NCBI GenBank assembly: GCA_035048485.1
Contig: CM068586.1
Location: 52,194,167 to 52,258,166, forward strand
Direction of reading: 5' to 3'
Source of the DNA: Pteria penguin
Lineage: Eukaryota > Mollusca > Bivalvia > Pterioida > Pteriidae
DNA: 64,000 nucleotides
The translations under genes were made by a program, and so were the position numbers. Positions 13,019-26,900 of the stretch are shown here, in pieces. Every line of letters begins with the position of its first letter. The first letter of the stretch is position 1. The notes under the pieces were generated by a model. It had not been told where the DNA came from, made no database searches, and worked only from the letters and a program-made list of their open reading frames with translations.

Positions 13019-13132
13019 CACAGGCAATCGTATAGTAAGAAGGTGGGGGGGGGAGAGATGGATACTCCAACCCATTTTATGGGTTGGAGTTTCTATCTCT
13101 CCCCCTACCTCCTTGCTATACGATTGCCTGTG
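13019..13132. repeat. Near-perfect long hairpin
   Basis: The arms start cacaggcaatcgtatag and end ctatacgattgcctgtg. Pairing continues through a G-rich/C-rich section (ggggggagagatgg with ctatctctcccc) to the centre at ccaaccc/gggttgg around 13070-13090. Each arm is about 55 bp with a very small loop. It could be a short fold-back element or a transcribed hairpin. Confidence 0.75.
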
Positions 13133-13251
13133 CTTTCTTACCATTTGTCAACCGGACATGACTGTGGACAGAATGTTTTTTCTTATGTCCACTGTCATGA
13201 CTGGTTTTCATATGATGAGGAAAAACTGAGACAATTATGCGTTCTTTTGTG

Positions 13252-14680
13252 GTAGTGGCTATTTACATGACGGTCGTGTACCTAAGTGAAACGGCTATTT
13301 ACATGACAGTCGTGTACCTGAAATGATACGGCTATTTCAGTCATTCGCAATAACTTTCGGTCCCCATAGGTCATTCCGACCTATGTAGTGGAGTTACACA
13401 CAGGTCCGAAACAAAAATTGTCTGTCCGCAAAAAAGAAGAGAAATATAGATGTATTCTGATATATTTAATCTCATCTAACAAAATCATCGATCATCCGCC
13501 AATTAGCTCGAATAACATTTCCCAAAAAAAAAACTCTGACCGATTCCTCAATGAGACAATCACAGTGAATCATGCTCGAAAAGATTTCGATAAACCCGGT
13601 TTTGCAAAACGTTTACGTTACGGTTTACTTCATCATGATCACCAAAACACTTTAATTTGAGGGAGTATAAATAAACGAAACTCTGTCGGACCCATCGGTC
13701 ATTTGGACCGGCAATGTGACAGTGGGACATCGGTCCTTACGTAAATGTGTCGGTCAGGACTGACGAACCGATGTTATTGGGAATGACTGCTATTTACAAG
13801 ACGGTCGTGTACTTAAAGTGATATGGCTATTTACAAATAACTGTTGTGTTACTTATGTACATTGCCTAAGTATCCGTACCTGTGAGGTGCCCCTTTTCTC
13901 ACAAACTAACAGATTTAGAGAGTAAAAGGCCTAAGTATCCATACCTGTGAGGTGCCCCTTTTCTCACAAACTAACAGATTTAGAGAGTAAAAGGCTGAAG
14001 ATGCCCCTAAAGAGTTTTGTTAACCATTCCTGTAATCAATTATTTTATTTAATTGGTTTATATGCAACCAAATCTCTTCAATTAGAGATTTTATCATTTT
14101 GAATAGAAGTTTTCTTTATGAGAATTAACTGCTCAGTATAAAAACTTTAATAAAGTAATGGATATTAAAATAAAAAGAAAAATATTTGATGCACTCAACA
14201 CCCAGAAACAGGGCAGGGAGCTTGCTTAGCAAACAACCTCCCCCCATTTCTAATCTTTCTTATTCAGCAAATCATTTTAGGTACACGAGTGTAACTTCTT
14301 GTAAATAGCGAAATGAAAAATTATAAAATTATTTGTTTACCGTCTTTACATTTCTTACATCGAAATACAAGCTCTTCTACGTTTATGTTACAATGTACAC
14401 ATATATGTAGGACATAAATAAAGTTTCTGTATCAAACTTCCCAAGCATTTGTATAGACAAGAGGGGCCTCGAAATGGAGTCTGTTATGTACACCATGACA
14501 CGACCGTCGTGTAAATAGCCATATCATTCTAGGTATACGACCGTTGTGTAAATAGCCATATCACTTTAGGTACACTACGGTCGTGTACATAGCCATTGCA
14601 TACTCCCTCAGCTGTTTACGCGACCTTCGTGTATATAGAAATTCCTTTTTATGTACATGATCGTCGTGCAAACAGCATCG
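13252..14680. mobile_element. Fold-back element with inverted tandem arms
   Basis: The left side has direct copies of ggctatttacatgacggtcg at 13257, 13293 and about 13793. The right side (14498-14670) has three to four inverted copies of the form gaccgtcgtgtaaatagcc, spaced about 38 bp. Left and right arrays are thus in opposite orientation around a 0.6-kb unique centre. No ORF of interest is inside. The exact outer limits are unclear. Confidence 0.6.
13864..13993. repeat. 65-bp tandem duplication
   Basis: Two almost identical copies begin at 13864 and 13929, each starting gcctaagtatcc and containing cccttttctcacaaac. They differ at one base near the start. They lie inside the fold-back element. 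Confidence 0.9.
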
Positions 14681-15084
14681 CCCTTTTTTTTGTAAATTTT
14701 ATAACGATCTGAAAAATGAAATTTCTTTTATCCAAGTGCCTGTTACTATATAAGTTAACAGAAATTAAGTGCAATTAAAGGTAAATTAACAATGACAATG
14801 TAATTATGATGATTACCTCTGTTTTTTATTTATGGTATGATAATGCGTAGTAAGAGTTACTAATTTAATTCCGGCTTGACCTCAACCTGGGGGGTTGCAC
14901 TGCACAGAACTCCCACCTCATTCAGGTCTTTTTCCCACTGTGTGTTTCCCTCTTCTTCATGAATGATACACATAAAGGAAGTCATAGCTTTTTAAACATG
15001 ACTCTAATATAATGTCCTAATATTTCTGTGAGATCTTATACATAACAAACAGACTACTGCATGTTCATAATTTTAATGCATTTG

Positions 15085-15255
15085 AGGGTGTACCTGGGCT
15101 CTGGACCCACCATGAGATTTGGCGAAAAAATGACTTTTCTTCCTATTTTTCTATGTTAGATAAGTAATTTTATACTCCCAAAACATTTGTGGACCCCTCT
15201 CTCGGAAAATTAAATGAGATTGGACCCCCTCTCGACAAAATGTCTGGATCTGCAT
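15085..15255. repeat. Fragment related to the GCGGATC-ended short elements
   Basis: The segment has ggacccctctctcgg and ggaccccctctcgac followed by aaaatgtctggatctgc. It matches the body and end of the copies at 43455, 48648 and 63310. The left end is weak. Confidence 0.45.
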
Positions 15256-15647
15256 CTGGTTAGGATTTTTTCCTATTGATAAAGAAAGGTTATTAACCAA
15301 ATGCAATGTATGTGTGAAACCTACTTGGGCTTTAATTGCAGAACAGCTGTCTGGAAAAGCTTCACATTTCATTTATATAATAGTGAAAGTTTTACCAGTT
15401 GAATTTTTATCAGCTTTTCTTGTCAGCTTGGTGAGTTCTCACAAACACTGAAAATGACACAGAAAGAGTAGGACTATGCAAAAGTTAATTTGCAACATAA
15501 AAATTTGTGAATATATGGTAAAAACATGGTTTCCAGATGATAACTTAAATATCATCATCAAAATAAATCAAAGTTGGATTTATTTATACTGAAAAATAAA
15601 GATCAGCAAAGATGAACAAATATTAGTTAGACATGCTGTAACAATTT

Positions 15648-16938
15648 TTATACGCCTGTCATTAGACGGGACGTATTATGTTATGGCGCTGTGTGTCCGT
15701 CCGTCCGGTGTCATGTTTTCCGGACTTTTTTTTGCCGTCTTTCAAGATATTGAGTTGAAATTTGGGATATAGCTTTATTTCAAGCGGCGTCAGTACCAGT
15801 TCGAGTTTAATTACGATTGACCTACTTTTGATGGATTTATGGCCCTTGGACTTATAAATTTCTAAATTTTTTTAAAAATTCATTAAAAATCTATTTTTTG
15901 TCAAAACATTATGAAATTTCTCATGAAACAAGTAAAGTGTATCAACTATCACATATGTTACGGTTTTTAATATCTTTTCCTTCATTTTTGAGAAATTTAT
16001 AATTTTAGGAGGGGGGGGGGGTTGACCATATGTCCTAGGTCATGTTTTTCGGACTTTTTTTTGCCGTCTTTCAAGATATTGAGTTGAAATTTAGTATATA
16101 GCTTTACATCAAGCAGCGTCAGTACCAGTTCCAGTTTTGTTACGATTAACGTACTTTTGACAAATTTATGCCCCTTGGACTTATAAATTTCAAGGTTTTT
16201 TCAGAAATTCATTAAAAATCTATTTTTTGTCAAAACATTATGAAATTTATCATGAAACAAGTGAAATGTACCAACTATCACATATGTTACGGGTTTTAAT
16301 ATCTTTTTCTTCATTTTTGAGAAATTTATAATTTTAGGAGGGGGGGAGGAGGTTGACCATATGTCCTAGGTCATGTTTTCCGGACTTTTTTTTTGCCGTC
16401 TTTCAAGATGTTGAGTTGAAATTTAGTATATAGCTTTATTCCAAGCAGCGTCAGTACCAGTTTGAGTTTTGTTACGATTGACCTACTTTTGACGGATTTA
16501 TGGCCCTTGGACTTATAAATTTCAAGATTTTGTTTTGAAAATTCATAAAAAATCTAATTTTTGTAAAAACATTATGAAATTTACCATGAAACAAGTAAAA
16601 TGTACCAACTTCCACATATTTTACAGGTATTGATATCGTTTTCTTCATTTTTGAGGAATTTATAATTTTAGGAGGGGGGGAGGTGTTAGGAGGGGGGCTT
16701 GTACCAAAAAATTTCAAGTTTTTTTTTTTTGCAGGTCAAGTTCCAAGATGGGTTGGATAGGACCATTTCTGCAGGAGTTATTGCCCTTGGACTTATTCCT
16801 ATGATAAAATGCTATGAAACACAATTAACTTCAGTAAACGTCAGATGTTTTTCATGAAAATCATGCCAAATGCGAATTGATCCTGTCCGAATCAAGCGAC
16901 GGGCGTATTATGCCATGCTAGGCGTTGCTCTTGTTTTT
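15648..16938 (+). mobile_element. Element with conserved ends and three internal 330-bp repeats (copy A)
   Basis: The head contains ttatacgcctgtc and gacgggacgtattatg, then ccgtccgtccgg. The tail contains gcgacgggcgtattatgcc followed by taggcgttgctcttg. Head and tail form an imperfect inverted repeat (ATACGCC..GTC against GACGGGCGTAT). Inside, units start at 15711, 16040 and 16371, each beginning tcatgttttccggac or close to it. There is no coding content. Copy B with the same ends lies at 25978-26957. Confidence 0.75.
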
Positions 16939-17955
16939 TAAGTGTGAGCAAGGGAATATGTTTTATCAACACTCATTATTTTTCTGTTTATTCATTAAAG
17001 TGGCTTAGACATCATTTGAAAGAAATGAATAATGTTTTGCTAATTATAGTTTTTGTTATTATGTTGGGGGTAATTTGAATAGGGAATGCCCAGTCAATGA
17101 CCCGTATGTTTTAGAGGAATGGATGTCGATATAAGATATTGCATCCAGCTTTTATGCACCAACAGAATTACACGTTTGGTCCAGTGGTATCATACTGTAT
17201 TTCTAATATAAAAATTATAATGTTGGAATGCAGCTGTCAGAGGTAAATGATTTATTCGTTATGTAATGTTTCACTGTTTCTCCTTCCTATGAGACGATAT
17301 CAACCAAGCTTAGGCCCAATGTCACAGAATAGATAGATCTAAAATAGATAGACCTTTTTCTATTGAACTTTTATTTCATTCCATGCCAGACATACAATAA
17401 TTTACCTTGAAAATTTGTTTAATTTACTCTGACATCACAATGCTAGCATTAACTTCATAATGAAAAGCCCAGCAAAAAGTAGTATGCCTAGTGTAAGACC
17501 CCCTACATCATGTTGAATTGGAAAAAAGCCTATTCTCAAGGCTTTTGGTAGTTCCATTGCATAAGTCAAAGTTTCAAAGCAATACACTAGTGAAAAATTC
17601 TTGCTTTGGCTGTAGATAAATAACAACCATATAAAAAAATTACTAAACGGAATGTTGTGTCCCTTTCAGCAATGTCTTTGACGTATCACAAATGGAAGTA
17701 GGAGGTAAATTACATGTACCTCTAATGAAATTATTTCAAGTTACACATTTTGGGAATTAAACCTTGATTATTGACACTCGAAACCAAATGCTTTAATATT
17801 TATTTTAGTCTGAGCCCAACCTCTGCCCCCCTCCCCCCAGGATGTACTGGAGGGTCATGTCCCATAAATGTTTACTTTTGTGCATACTCATAAGTAAATG
17901 CCAAAAGCTAAAGTCAATTTCAATTTTATTTTCAGTTATCACTTGAAACTTGTGC
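16939..17955. other. Upstream region of the amine oxidase gene
   Basis: No coding exon or clear repeat was found. A pyrimidine tract plus AG at about 17925-17936 looks like a 3' splice site just before the start codon, which implies a non-coding first exon further upstream. I could not place that exon or a promoter. Confidence 0.5.
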
Positions 17956-20900
17956 ATGAAACAAGAAAACAAGGAAATGTGGAAACAAACATTTTTTGAG
18001 TTAGTTGTACTTTTTATGGTCACCCAGAGTTGTAAAGGTGGCAATGACAAAGATGTTAAAGAAACAAAGTCCAGTAACTCTGTAAAAAGTGATTCAAAAT
18101 TAAAGGATATGAAGGAGGTAATAGTGATAGGTGGAGGTATAGCTGGTATAGCAGCTGCTAGAAAACTGACCAATCACAGAGGGTTTCATGTGACCTTGTT
18201 CGAAGCTTGTGAAGACAGATATGGAGGTAGAGTGTGGACAAACAGAAAATCTGGAGATCACTTTAAAGGTAAAGGAAAAAGTAGTTTATATTTACTCAGA
18301 GTTATATCTTGTCCCAAAGTCGGGGAGATTGGTCCATATTGGTATCGAACTGGATGTATAATATGACAAATCCTGGTTTGATCCCAGCTGTTTTGGTTCC
18401 CACTTTTCTAAGGTGATTTATGACCTGCCTCCTGATCTGACCATGGGATGAGGCAGAGTAAACTGAAGCCCACTGTCATAGGATACACTGCTACGTAAAA
18501 TATCCCACACCACTTCTGTTGGGTTAATTGCACAGGATAAAATCATGAAGCCTCGCAAATGGCAGGTGCGGCTTCCATATAAATGAAATAATCTTATAAT
18601 GAGGTAAAGATAGATTACAGTTTTACGTCACTCCACAATTATTTCATGTATATGGTGACGGCATCTGCCTGATGCATCGCATAGAATTTTATATACCTTT
18701 GCAGTAGATTCGCCTGAACTAGTGAGGGATGTTTTACATGCCACGCCTCAGTTTTTACTGTCTCATCCGAAAGACAGGACACCGGAGCACCCATGCCTGG
18801 TGAGAGTCGAACTGGGGTCTCCCAGTCATGAGCTGAGCACCTCATCCACTGGGCTTCACCATCATAGTGGCATAAAGCAATAAATATATAAATAATTTTG
18901 CCACAGAGAGGGATACATTAGAATGAGGCCTTCAGTTTGTGTATACATCTTTAGTTACACACCCAATAGACCATATTCCGTTTTTGATAAATGACGACTT
19001 TTTGTCCGAGCTAATACCTTTTGGCGTTGTTTTTCATAGTTACGTTATAATGAATCTATGTCATGCGTTATGACGTCACTATGAAAAACAACGCCAAAAT
19101 GTATTAGCTCGGACAAAAAGACAGCAATTATCAAAATCGGAATATGGTCTATTCATGACTTTCATTTTCTGGAAGGTGCAAGGGACTTAATACTTCACAA
19201 ACTACTTTTTGCCTGGACGTCCATTATGACATTAATGTTTGGATTCTGTCGCAAATCTCTTCAAGAAACCAGGGTATGCTTGACATGCCACAAGCAATAA
19301 GTTTAATGTAAAAAGAATATATTTGATGAATAGGAAAAAATGCAATCTTAAGTGTTACAGAATTGAGATATCTAGCAATGACATTCCTCATTTTTACTCA
19401 TACAAGAAGGGGAAAAAGAATGAAAGTGGGGAGGTGGAAGGGCTTAGTCCTTTAAAACAATTTGTGGTTTCCAGTCCTCTGAGCTTGGCCTTTCCTTCAC
19501 AGTTTAAAAGAAGTTTCTACCTGTGAAATCTCCCCCTTGTTCCCAACTTTACTTTTCTGCATAGAGATTTCTTGACTGATGATTAATAATTGATGGATTG
19601 ATCTTGAATAATTGTATTTCTGATATACCTCCTCCCCAGTGATAAGTTGTAAGATGATTTTCACTGTGGTTTTTTGGTTTTGGACTGTAACACAATAGAT
19701 TTTCAACCAAGAGTCATGACACTGCACAATATAAGATGCTCATGACCAACTGAGAATCTCTATTCTTTTTGGAGTCAGAGGTGAAGGCCACAGGACATTT
19801 TTCTTTCAAAAATGGTTCCGGATTATAACTTGGTGCCTTTTCAACCTAGAATCATAATACTTCGCTCACAGGATGTTACAGCTGGTGCAAGGATGAGATA
19901 TGATTTAAGCCCAACGTCATATCGCCAAGGTCAAGGTCCTTATAAAACAATGACCATATTTGTTCTTTGATTTGTTGGTATGTCTTCAGATTTCAAAGCA
20001 ACACTCATATACTAATAAATTGCCAATGTCTGTCTGTCTGTCTGTCTTTGTCAATAGTTTTGTACAATCTTTCATTTCCGTAGATGCAGTTCAAACACAC
20101 CACCTACATTTTCTTTTTTAATTAAATAATTGATGCATATTTGAGTAATCTCCTTTATTCTGATGTAAAAGTTGATGATACTATCAGAAATTTGATTCAT
20201 CTTCGTTATTTTTGTGCTTCATTTTAACGTTTAGGAACTGATGCCGATATGGGGGCGATGTGGCTAAATTCCCACATTAAGGATAATGCCCTTATTCATC
20301 TTGTCAGAACTCTGGAACTCAAAACAAAATCACCAGGGCCTGTTCAACTTTATGTCCCTGGACAGAACAAAGTTTTTAAAGGAGACGATGTTAACAAGAT
20401 TTTTTCAGACATGGTCTCTGTAAGTATTAAAAATATAATTTACATTATTTTGTTTCATATGTTTATTAAAGTTACAGCATTTATCTTTGAAATTAATACA
20501 TCATTTTTCTGCATCTTACAAAAGAAGATCTTTTACCAAAAAGGAAGTCTTGAAAATAATTCTATTTTATCCAAATAGGGATACTTAATGTTTGTTTTGA
20601 ATCTTATGGAACACTTTTGCTTATATTTTTTCACAAAAGACAAATTCATGGGAAACACTTCCAGTGAAAAATTCCGTAACATTTTAATTAATCAATTTTG
20701 ATAAACAAATTTAAAGTAAAGTTCACCAAGCAGAATTTTTTGCACTTATATTTAAATTTCTTTTATTTTTAAATCAGAGGAGATAACTTTTTTTCAGGCT
20801 TTCATATTGCACGACCTGAATTTCACAATTAGGAACATCATTACAATCTAAGATGACATAGATATTGCTCTAACAACCAACCATGATGTAAAATATGTAA

Positions 20901-23900
20901 ATTTTATGTTTTACTTTGTCAATTGAAGCTGACTATGGATTGAATGAAACCGGAGAAAATGTACATGTAATGAGTCTCAAAATCTTAAAGTCAATACATG
21001 GGTCATGACTTTTAATAATTATTATGTATTTAAAAGCAATTTATTGATTAGATGTCAAGTTATCATCATTTCAAATTTGCTAAATTGCCACATTGACAAT
21101 AGGTCAAGGTCACTACTGGTAAAGTATTGAAAATGGATTGCAATTATTGATTGATTTCTAAATGATAAATGATAGGTACCATGCATTCTAAACAAATCAT
21201 TTTTGAATATATTGATTCTTATCAAAAGAGGAAGATCGCTATCAATTTTGGGGTCAGTAGGTCAAAAGTCCAGGTCACCTCTGGTAAACAAAAAGTGTAA
21301 TATCATAAACATAATTCAAACAATCTGGAATAGACAAAATTGCCACTGCGGGAGCATATGTTTCATAAACTTTCTCTAGTTATAAAAGGATTTTGTGAAG
21401 AAGTAAAACAAATTTTAAAAACTCTAAAAGTATATTGTCTTTATAACTGTCCTGAAGTAAACACTCCATCAATGATGTCAAAATTTCTTTCTTTTTTATT
21501 GAATGCAGGTTACAGCCCAACATTCAAACTGATCAATTTCACTGTTACATATATATATGAAATTATAACCCTTTATTTGAATAGATAATACGTTCAGGTT
21601 TGGACAAGGCACATAAATCCGAGGAAGACATCCCTTTGTCAGAGGTTATTCAGAAAGAATTACAGAAACTCAAGACTGGAGGGAATAAGGAAGTTATTTC
21701 TGCTCTGATTTCCTCCCACTACGCGTTGTCAGTTCAAAACTACTCTGCTCACCTGTTTAAGCCGGAAAAAGATTTTGGTTGGGATACTGTCGTAGTGGAT
21801 GGTTTTGATCAAGTGATTGATGGGTTAGTTTGATCATGTTTTGCTTTATATTAAGGAGTCATTTGACTAGGAAAGTCCGATATGACCTGGCTTGGGAATG
21901 TGATGAAAGTTTTTGAATAGATAGGTTTCTTTAGCAAGTAATTTAGTTGGATTTACCTCCCGTTGTCAGCCATGTTTGTGATCAAGTGTGATTTTTTGCC
22001 TCATATTCATGTTAAATTTAATTAATAATTTTAGAAAGTTGTTAATATTTACACTCATTTAGATATTTTTTTACATTTTCTATACCTCAAAATTTGCATA
22101 AGCATTGCAAAAACACAGGAATTATTCTTAGTTTGGAGAAATTACCTACATAATTTTTTTGATTTATGAACAAATATTCAGTTCTATACCTTAAAGATGG
22201 CGGACTGCTTACCACAAGGGAAGTAACTCCAATAAAATTCTATGCTAATGAAACCTATCTATTGGTATATGCCTTTATTGTAAGTACATGTTTACATTCA
22301 TAACGTATTTAACACTTTTCAGAAACTTTACTTCCAGGTTAGCTACTGGCAAGTTAAACTGGAAAAAAAATTATTCAGAAGCATCATTGTAGGAACTTAA
22401 TATTATGACTTATTATCAAATCTCTCTTATTTAATTTTAGTATGGTGGGTGGATTAGAGGGAGAAGTTCCAGTTGAAGTTGAACTTGGTGCAGTCGCAAG
22501 ACAGATAGAGGTCGACAAAAAGAGAGGAAAAGTCATGGTCAGGACAACGGATCTGAAACAATATGCAGTTGACGCTGTTGTTGTAGCTCTCCCGTTAGGA
22601 GTACTGAAAAATGATAGCGTCTTATTTGAGCCGTATCTTCCGAAAGAGTGGTATAAAACGGTTCGCAAATTAGGTATGTAAGACTATGATGAAAGACTAT
22701 GTTCATTATACACTGATACATGTGTATGGCAACAATATCTCTATTTTGAGAAGTCACAGGTCAAGGTCATTAAGTCAAAAAGTTTGGTATGATTGAGAAG
22801 ATCCTGTCACAAGGAATACATATGTGGTATTATATGAAAACCCTATTGTTAATCATTCACAAGGTATGGCTAATGTAAAAGTGTGTTAATATAAAGAGAC
22901 TCGCAGACAGGACAAAAGTTGTGTTACTCTTGTATGAAAGTGACAGAGAGGTCCTGGGTTTGAGTCCTTTAGATGTTTTGTCAGTGTTCTTTCTTTCAGA
23001 TGAGATAGTGAAAACCTAGGCCCCGTGTCATGGTGGACTTTGCACTTAAAAAATCCTTTGCTGCTCAGGATGGTCTAAATTTCTGTGCATTACATCAGGC
23101 ATCAGATACCATTCCCATATAAGTGCAGTAATCGTGCTTACCACCAAGCATCTTTTACTGCAATTAATCATCTCTGACATGTTGCCAAATACTCTTGACT
23201 GCTGCCAAGAATCTTTGATAGCTACCAAACATCTTTGACAGTTACCTATACCTTCGACATATTAGCATCCTTGACATATTACCAGGCACCCTTGACTGCT
23301 ACTAAACATCTTTAACATACTGCCAAGTACCCTTGCCTGCTACCAAGGGTATTTGATATTCGATACTTGACATATTACCAAGTACCCTTGACAGCTACCA
23401 AACATCTTTAACATATTGCCAAGAACTCTTTTGACTGCTGCCAGACATCTTTGACATGCTGTCAATCATCCTTGACTGCTTCCAAACATCTTTGCCATAT
23501 TAACAAGCACCCTTCACTGCTCCTAAACATCTCTGACATGCTACCAAGCACTCTTGACTGCTACCAAATATTTTTGACATCCTGCCAAGCACCCCTTACT
23601 GCTACCAGACATCTTTGACATATTGCCAAGCACCTTTGACTGCTACCAAGCATCTTTGACATATTCTCAAACACCCTTGCCTGCTGCTAAACATCTTTGA
23701 ATGCTGCCAAGTACCCTTGCCTGTTGTGAATTATCCTTGACATATTGCCATTGCCAAGCACCCATGACTGTTACCAAACATCTTGAACATGCTGCCAAGC
23801 ACCCTTGACTGCTACCAAACATCTTTGACACACTGCCAAGCACCCTTGACAACTGTCAGACATCTCTGACATGTTACCAAGCACCCTTTATTTGCTGCTT

Positions 23901-26900
23901 ATTTGCACAAATATTTTACACCATTTGTGTACAAATAAAATTTCTGTTTTAGGTGTGAGTTACACTAACAAGGTTGTCTTAGAGTTTGACAAGGTCTTCT
24001 GGCCAACAGATGTGGGAGTGTTCACTTTGGCACCTTCTGACCCCTCAGAGATTGGACTCTTCCAAACATGGATCAATATGCATCAGCTTGTTGGAAGACC
24101 AGTTTTAATGGGAACATTGAATGGAGCAAGAGCTTTGGAAATTGAGCAACTGAGTGATGCAGATGTTAAAGAGATAGGTGAGATGAGTTCAAAGTTGAAA
24201 GAAAATGAAAAATTATTCAAAATCGAAGAGGGAGATTTTTCTAAAACAAGGTGTAAATAAAGATGTCAAAGGAAAGGTGTCATGTATGTAATAAAAAGAA
24301 AGCTAAAATGATGATCTTCAGATGAAAGATAACATTAAACAATTAATAAGATGAAGATAAGCACTGGTAAAAAAAAAAAACAAAGATACTAGGGGTTGCC
24401 AGAGGTTTCGAACAAAAACTTGTTCGGACACGAGAGGTTTTGGACAAAATCTGGTTCGGCCTCAGAGGTTTCGGCCCTACGTTTTTTATAATGATTATTG
24501 CCAAATGAATTTGTATGTCATAGCCAGTGCCAAGCATCCATTGAAGTACAGTCCACCATCTGGTGTATCATCGTACTATCGCAATGCGTGGGGCGACTGA
24601 ATTCAATATTTACAGGTGAGGTGAAAAGATATTGGCATCTTTATTTTTTCCTTTCACATATCGTTCATTTGTTAACATATAATCTTTAGAATATCATGTT
24701 TACATAAATCTAATTACATGTATTTCAACTTATGACGTCATCAAATCCTATGGAAACTGATCTAAAATTCAGGGAAATAGTAGTCCACAAATGACGTTTT
24801 CATAGAAAATTGATGACGTCATAATTGTTTTACGTCAGATACCGTCTCAAATAGGAAATAACTCTGTTTAACGAAAGGACTCAATACTAGACTTGCTCAA
24901 GTCTTTATGTTTAGAGTATATTTAGTCATAATGTCCCTTATATGAAATTCTGCTCGTTGCCATACTGCATTCTCTGAAACATAGATGTTTCACATTAACG
25001 TATTGTAGGGAGCACAGAATTGCGAATGATAATTAATGAAAACATAACATAGAGACTTGAGCAAGTCTAACTCAATACATACGCACAACGTGGCGCGTGA
25101 ATAAAGAATTTTTCAAAAATCAATAAAACTATTTTTCTAAGATTATCCCCATATAAACTGTATATTTTCAGAATCGAATGATCCCCTTTATCAAAATATC
25201 AAATTATTTTTCAATTTTTACCATCCATATCGAATTAAATCTTGTTTTCTTTTGTTTTTTACTAGGGAAGTTTTCTTCAGTGATCTTCATTTAGACGCAC
25301 CATAAAAAACATATTCTGGATAAAAGGATAATTTTCTAAGCTCAAGGGGTGAAACTGTGTCAAAAAATGTTCGATGCTAACCAAATCGAAACTTGACCTT
25401 GATATTCTCATGATATATCTGTAATCTATGTATTTAACTTCAATATGTGAACCCATTGCCATTGCAGGGATAATGAACGGAGACTGTTCATGTTACGGAC
25501 CTGCCGGCACCGGTATCTAATGATATTTTTGCATCCGTTCTATGCTGACATGAAAAGATGAAATATATATATTGCTTTAAGCGAAGAGCATTAAAATGCC
25601 ATAAGAATACAACTAACTACTTGAATATAATATAGGGGCCGAACCGATCTTTGTCCGAAATCTCTTGTCCGAAACCTCTCGAGTCCAAACAAGTCTTTTT
25701 CCGAAACCTCTAGCAACCATACTAGGTCACAGATGTTTAATATTAGAAATTTAGGACATTCAAAAGAAAGAAATTCAAGTGAAGGGTCAAGTGATGAATT
25801 TCTTTACTGTGTGATGTGTGAGTGTTGATGGACAGTGACACATCAAAACCTTGGAAAAGATTTTTGTCCAATTTAATCAAAGTCTACGCACATTACTTTG
25901 TACTTGTTAAACATGACCATCTTCAGTATGAAAATCTGAAAATAGTGGTTTATACTCAAGCCAGATATTTCTCCTATTTCTTATACGCCCGTCGAAAGAC
26001 GGGACGTATTATGGTATGGCGATGTCCTTCTGTCCGTCCGTCCGCTATGGAACGCAATAACTTTAGTAAACGTCAGCAGTTTTCATGAAACTCATACTGT
26101 ACAGAATGCTTGAATAGTGTAGGGGAAGCCGCCTTTCGATTTTGAGCAAATTCCGTTTTGTCGTTATAGAGTTATGGGACTTGGATTTTATTTTTTTCTA
26201 TGAAAAGATGTTATGGAACGCAATTGCTTTAGTAAACGCCCGTTGTTTTTCATGAAACTTATACAGAATGCTAAGATAATGTAGGGGAAGCCGCCTTTTG
26301 ATTTTGAGTAAATTCTGTTTTGTCGTTACGGAGTTATGGGACTTGAATTTTATTTTTGCTGTGTTAAGATGCTTTGGAACGCAGTAACTTTAGTAAATGT
26401 CAGCTGTTTTTCATGAAACTCATACAGAATGCTAAATAGGGTAGGGGAAGCCGCCTTTCGATTTTGGGCAAATTCTGTTTCGTCGTTACGAAGTTATGGG
26501 ACTTGGATTTTATTTTTGCTATAGTAAGATGACATGGAACGCAATAACTTTAGTAAACGTCAGCTGTTTTTCATGAAACTCATACAGAATACTTAAATAG
26601 GGTAGGGAAAGCCGCCTTTCGATTCTGAGCAAAATCTGTTTTGTCGCTACGGAGTTATGGCACTTGGATTTTGTTTTTACTATGGTGAGATGCTATGGAG
26701 ATGCTTTATAGTGCGATAACTTAAGTAAAGTCAGAATGCTTTAATAGTGTAGGGGAAGCCACCTTTCAGTTTTAAGCAAATTCTGTTTTGTCACTACAGA
26801 GTTATGGGACTTCGATCCCTGTTTTTTGGATTTCAATATTTCATAAAAGTAATACCAAAAAGACCCAAGTTTTGGGGTAATAAAACCATACGTTCACATT

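Noticed and set aside
13388..13660. 90-codon plus-strand ORF
   Set aside because: It begins at a non-ATG codon inside a fold-back element and shows no family resemblance.
24178..24260. Extension of oxidase exon 5 to the TAA at about 24258
   Set aside because: The family's C-terminal FAD segment would be lost. A GTGAGA donor at 24178 joins in phase to exon 6, restoring the expected order of motifs.
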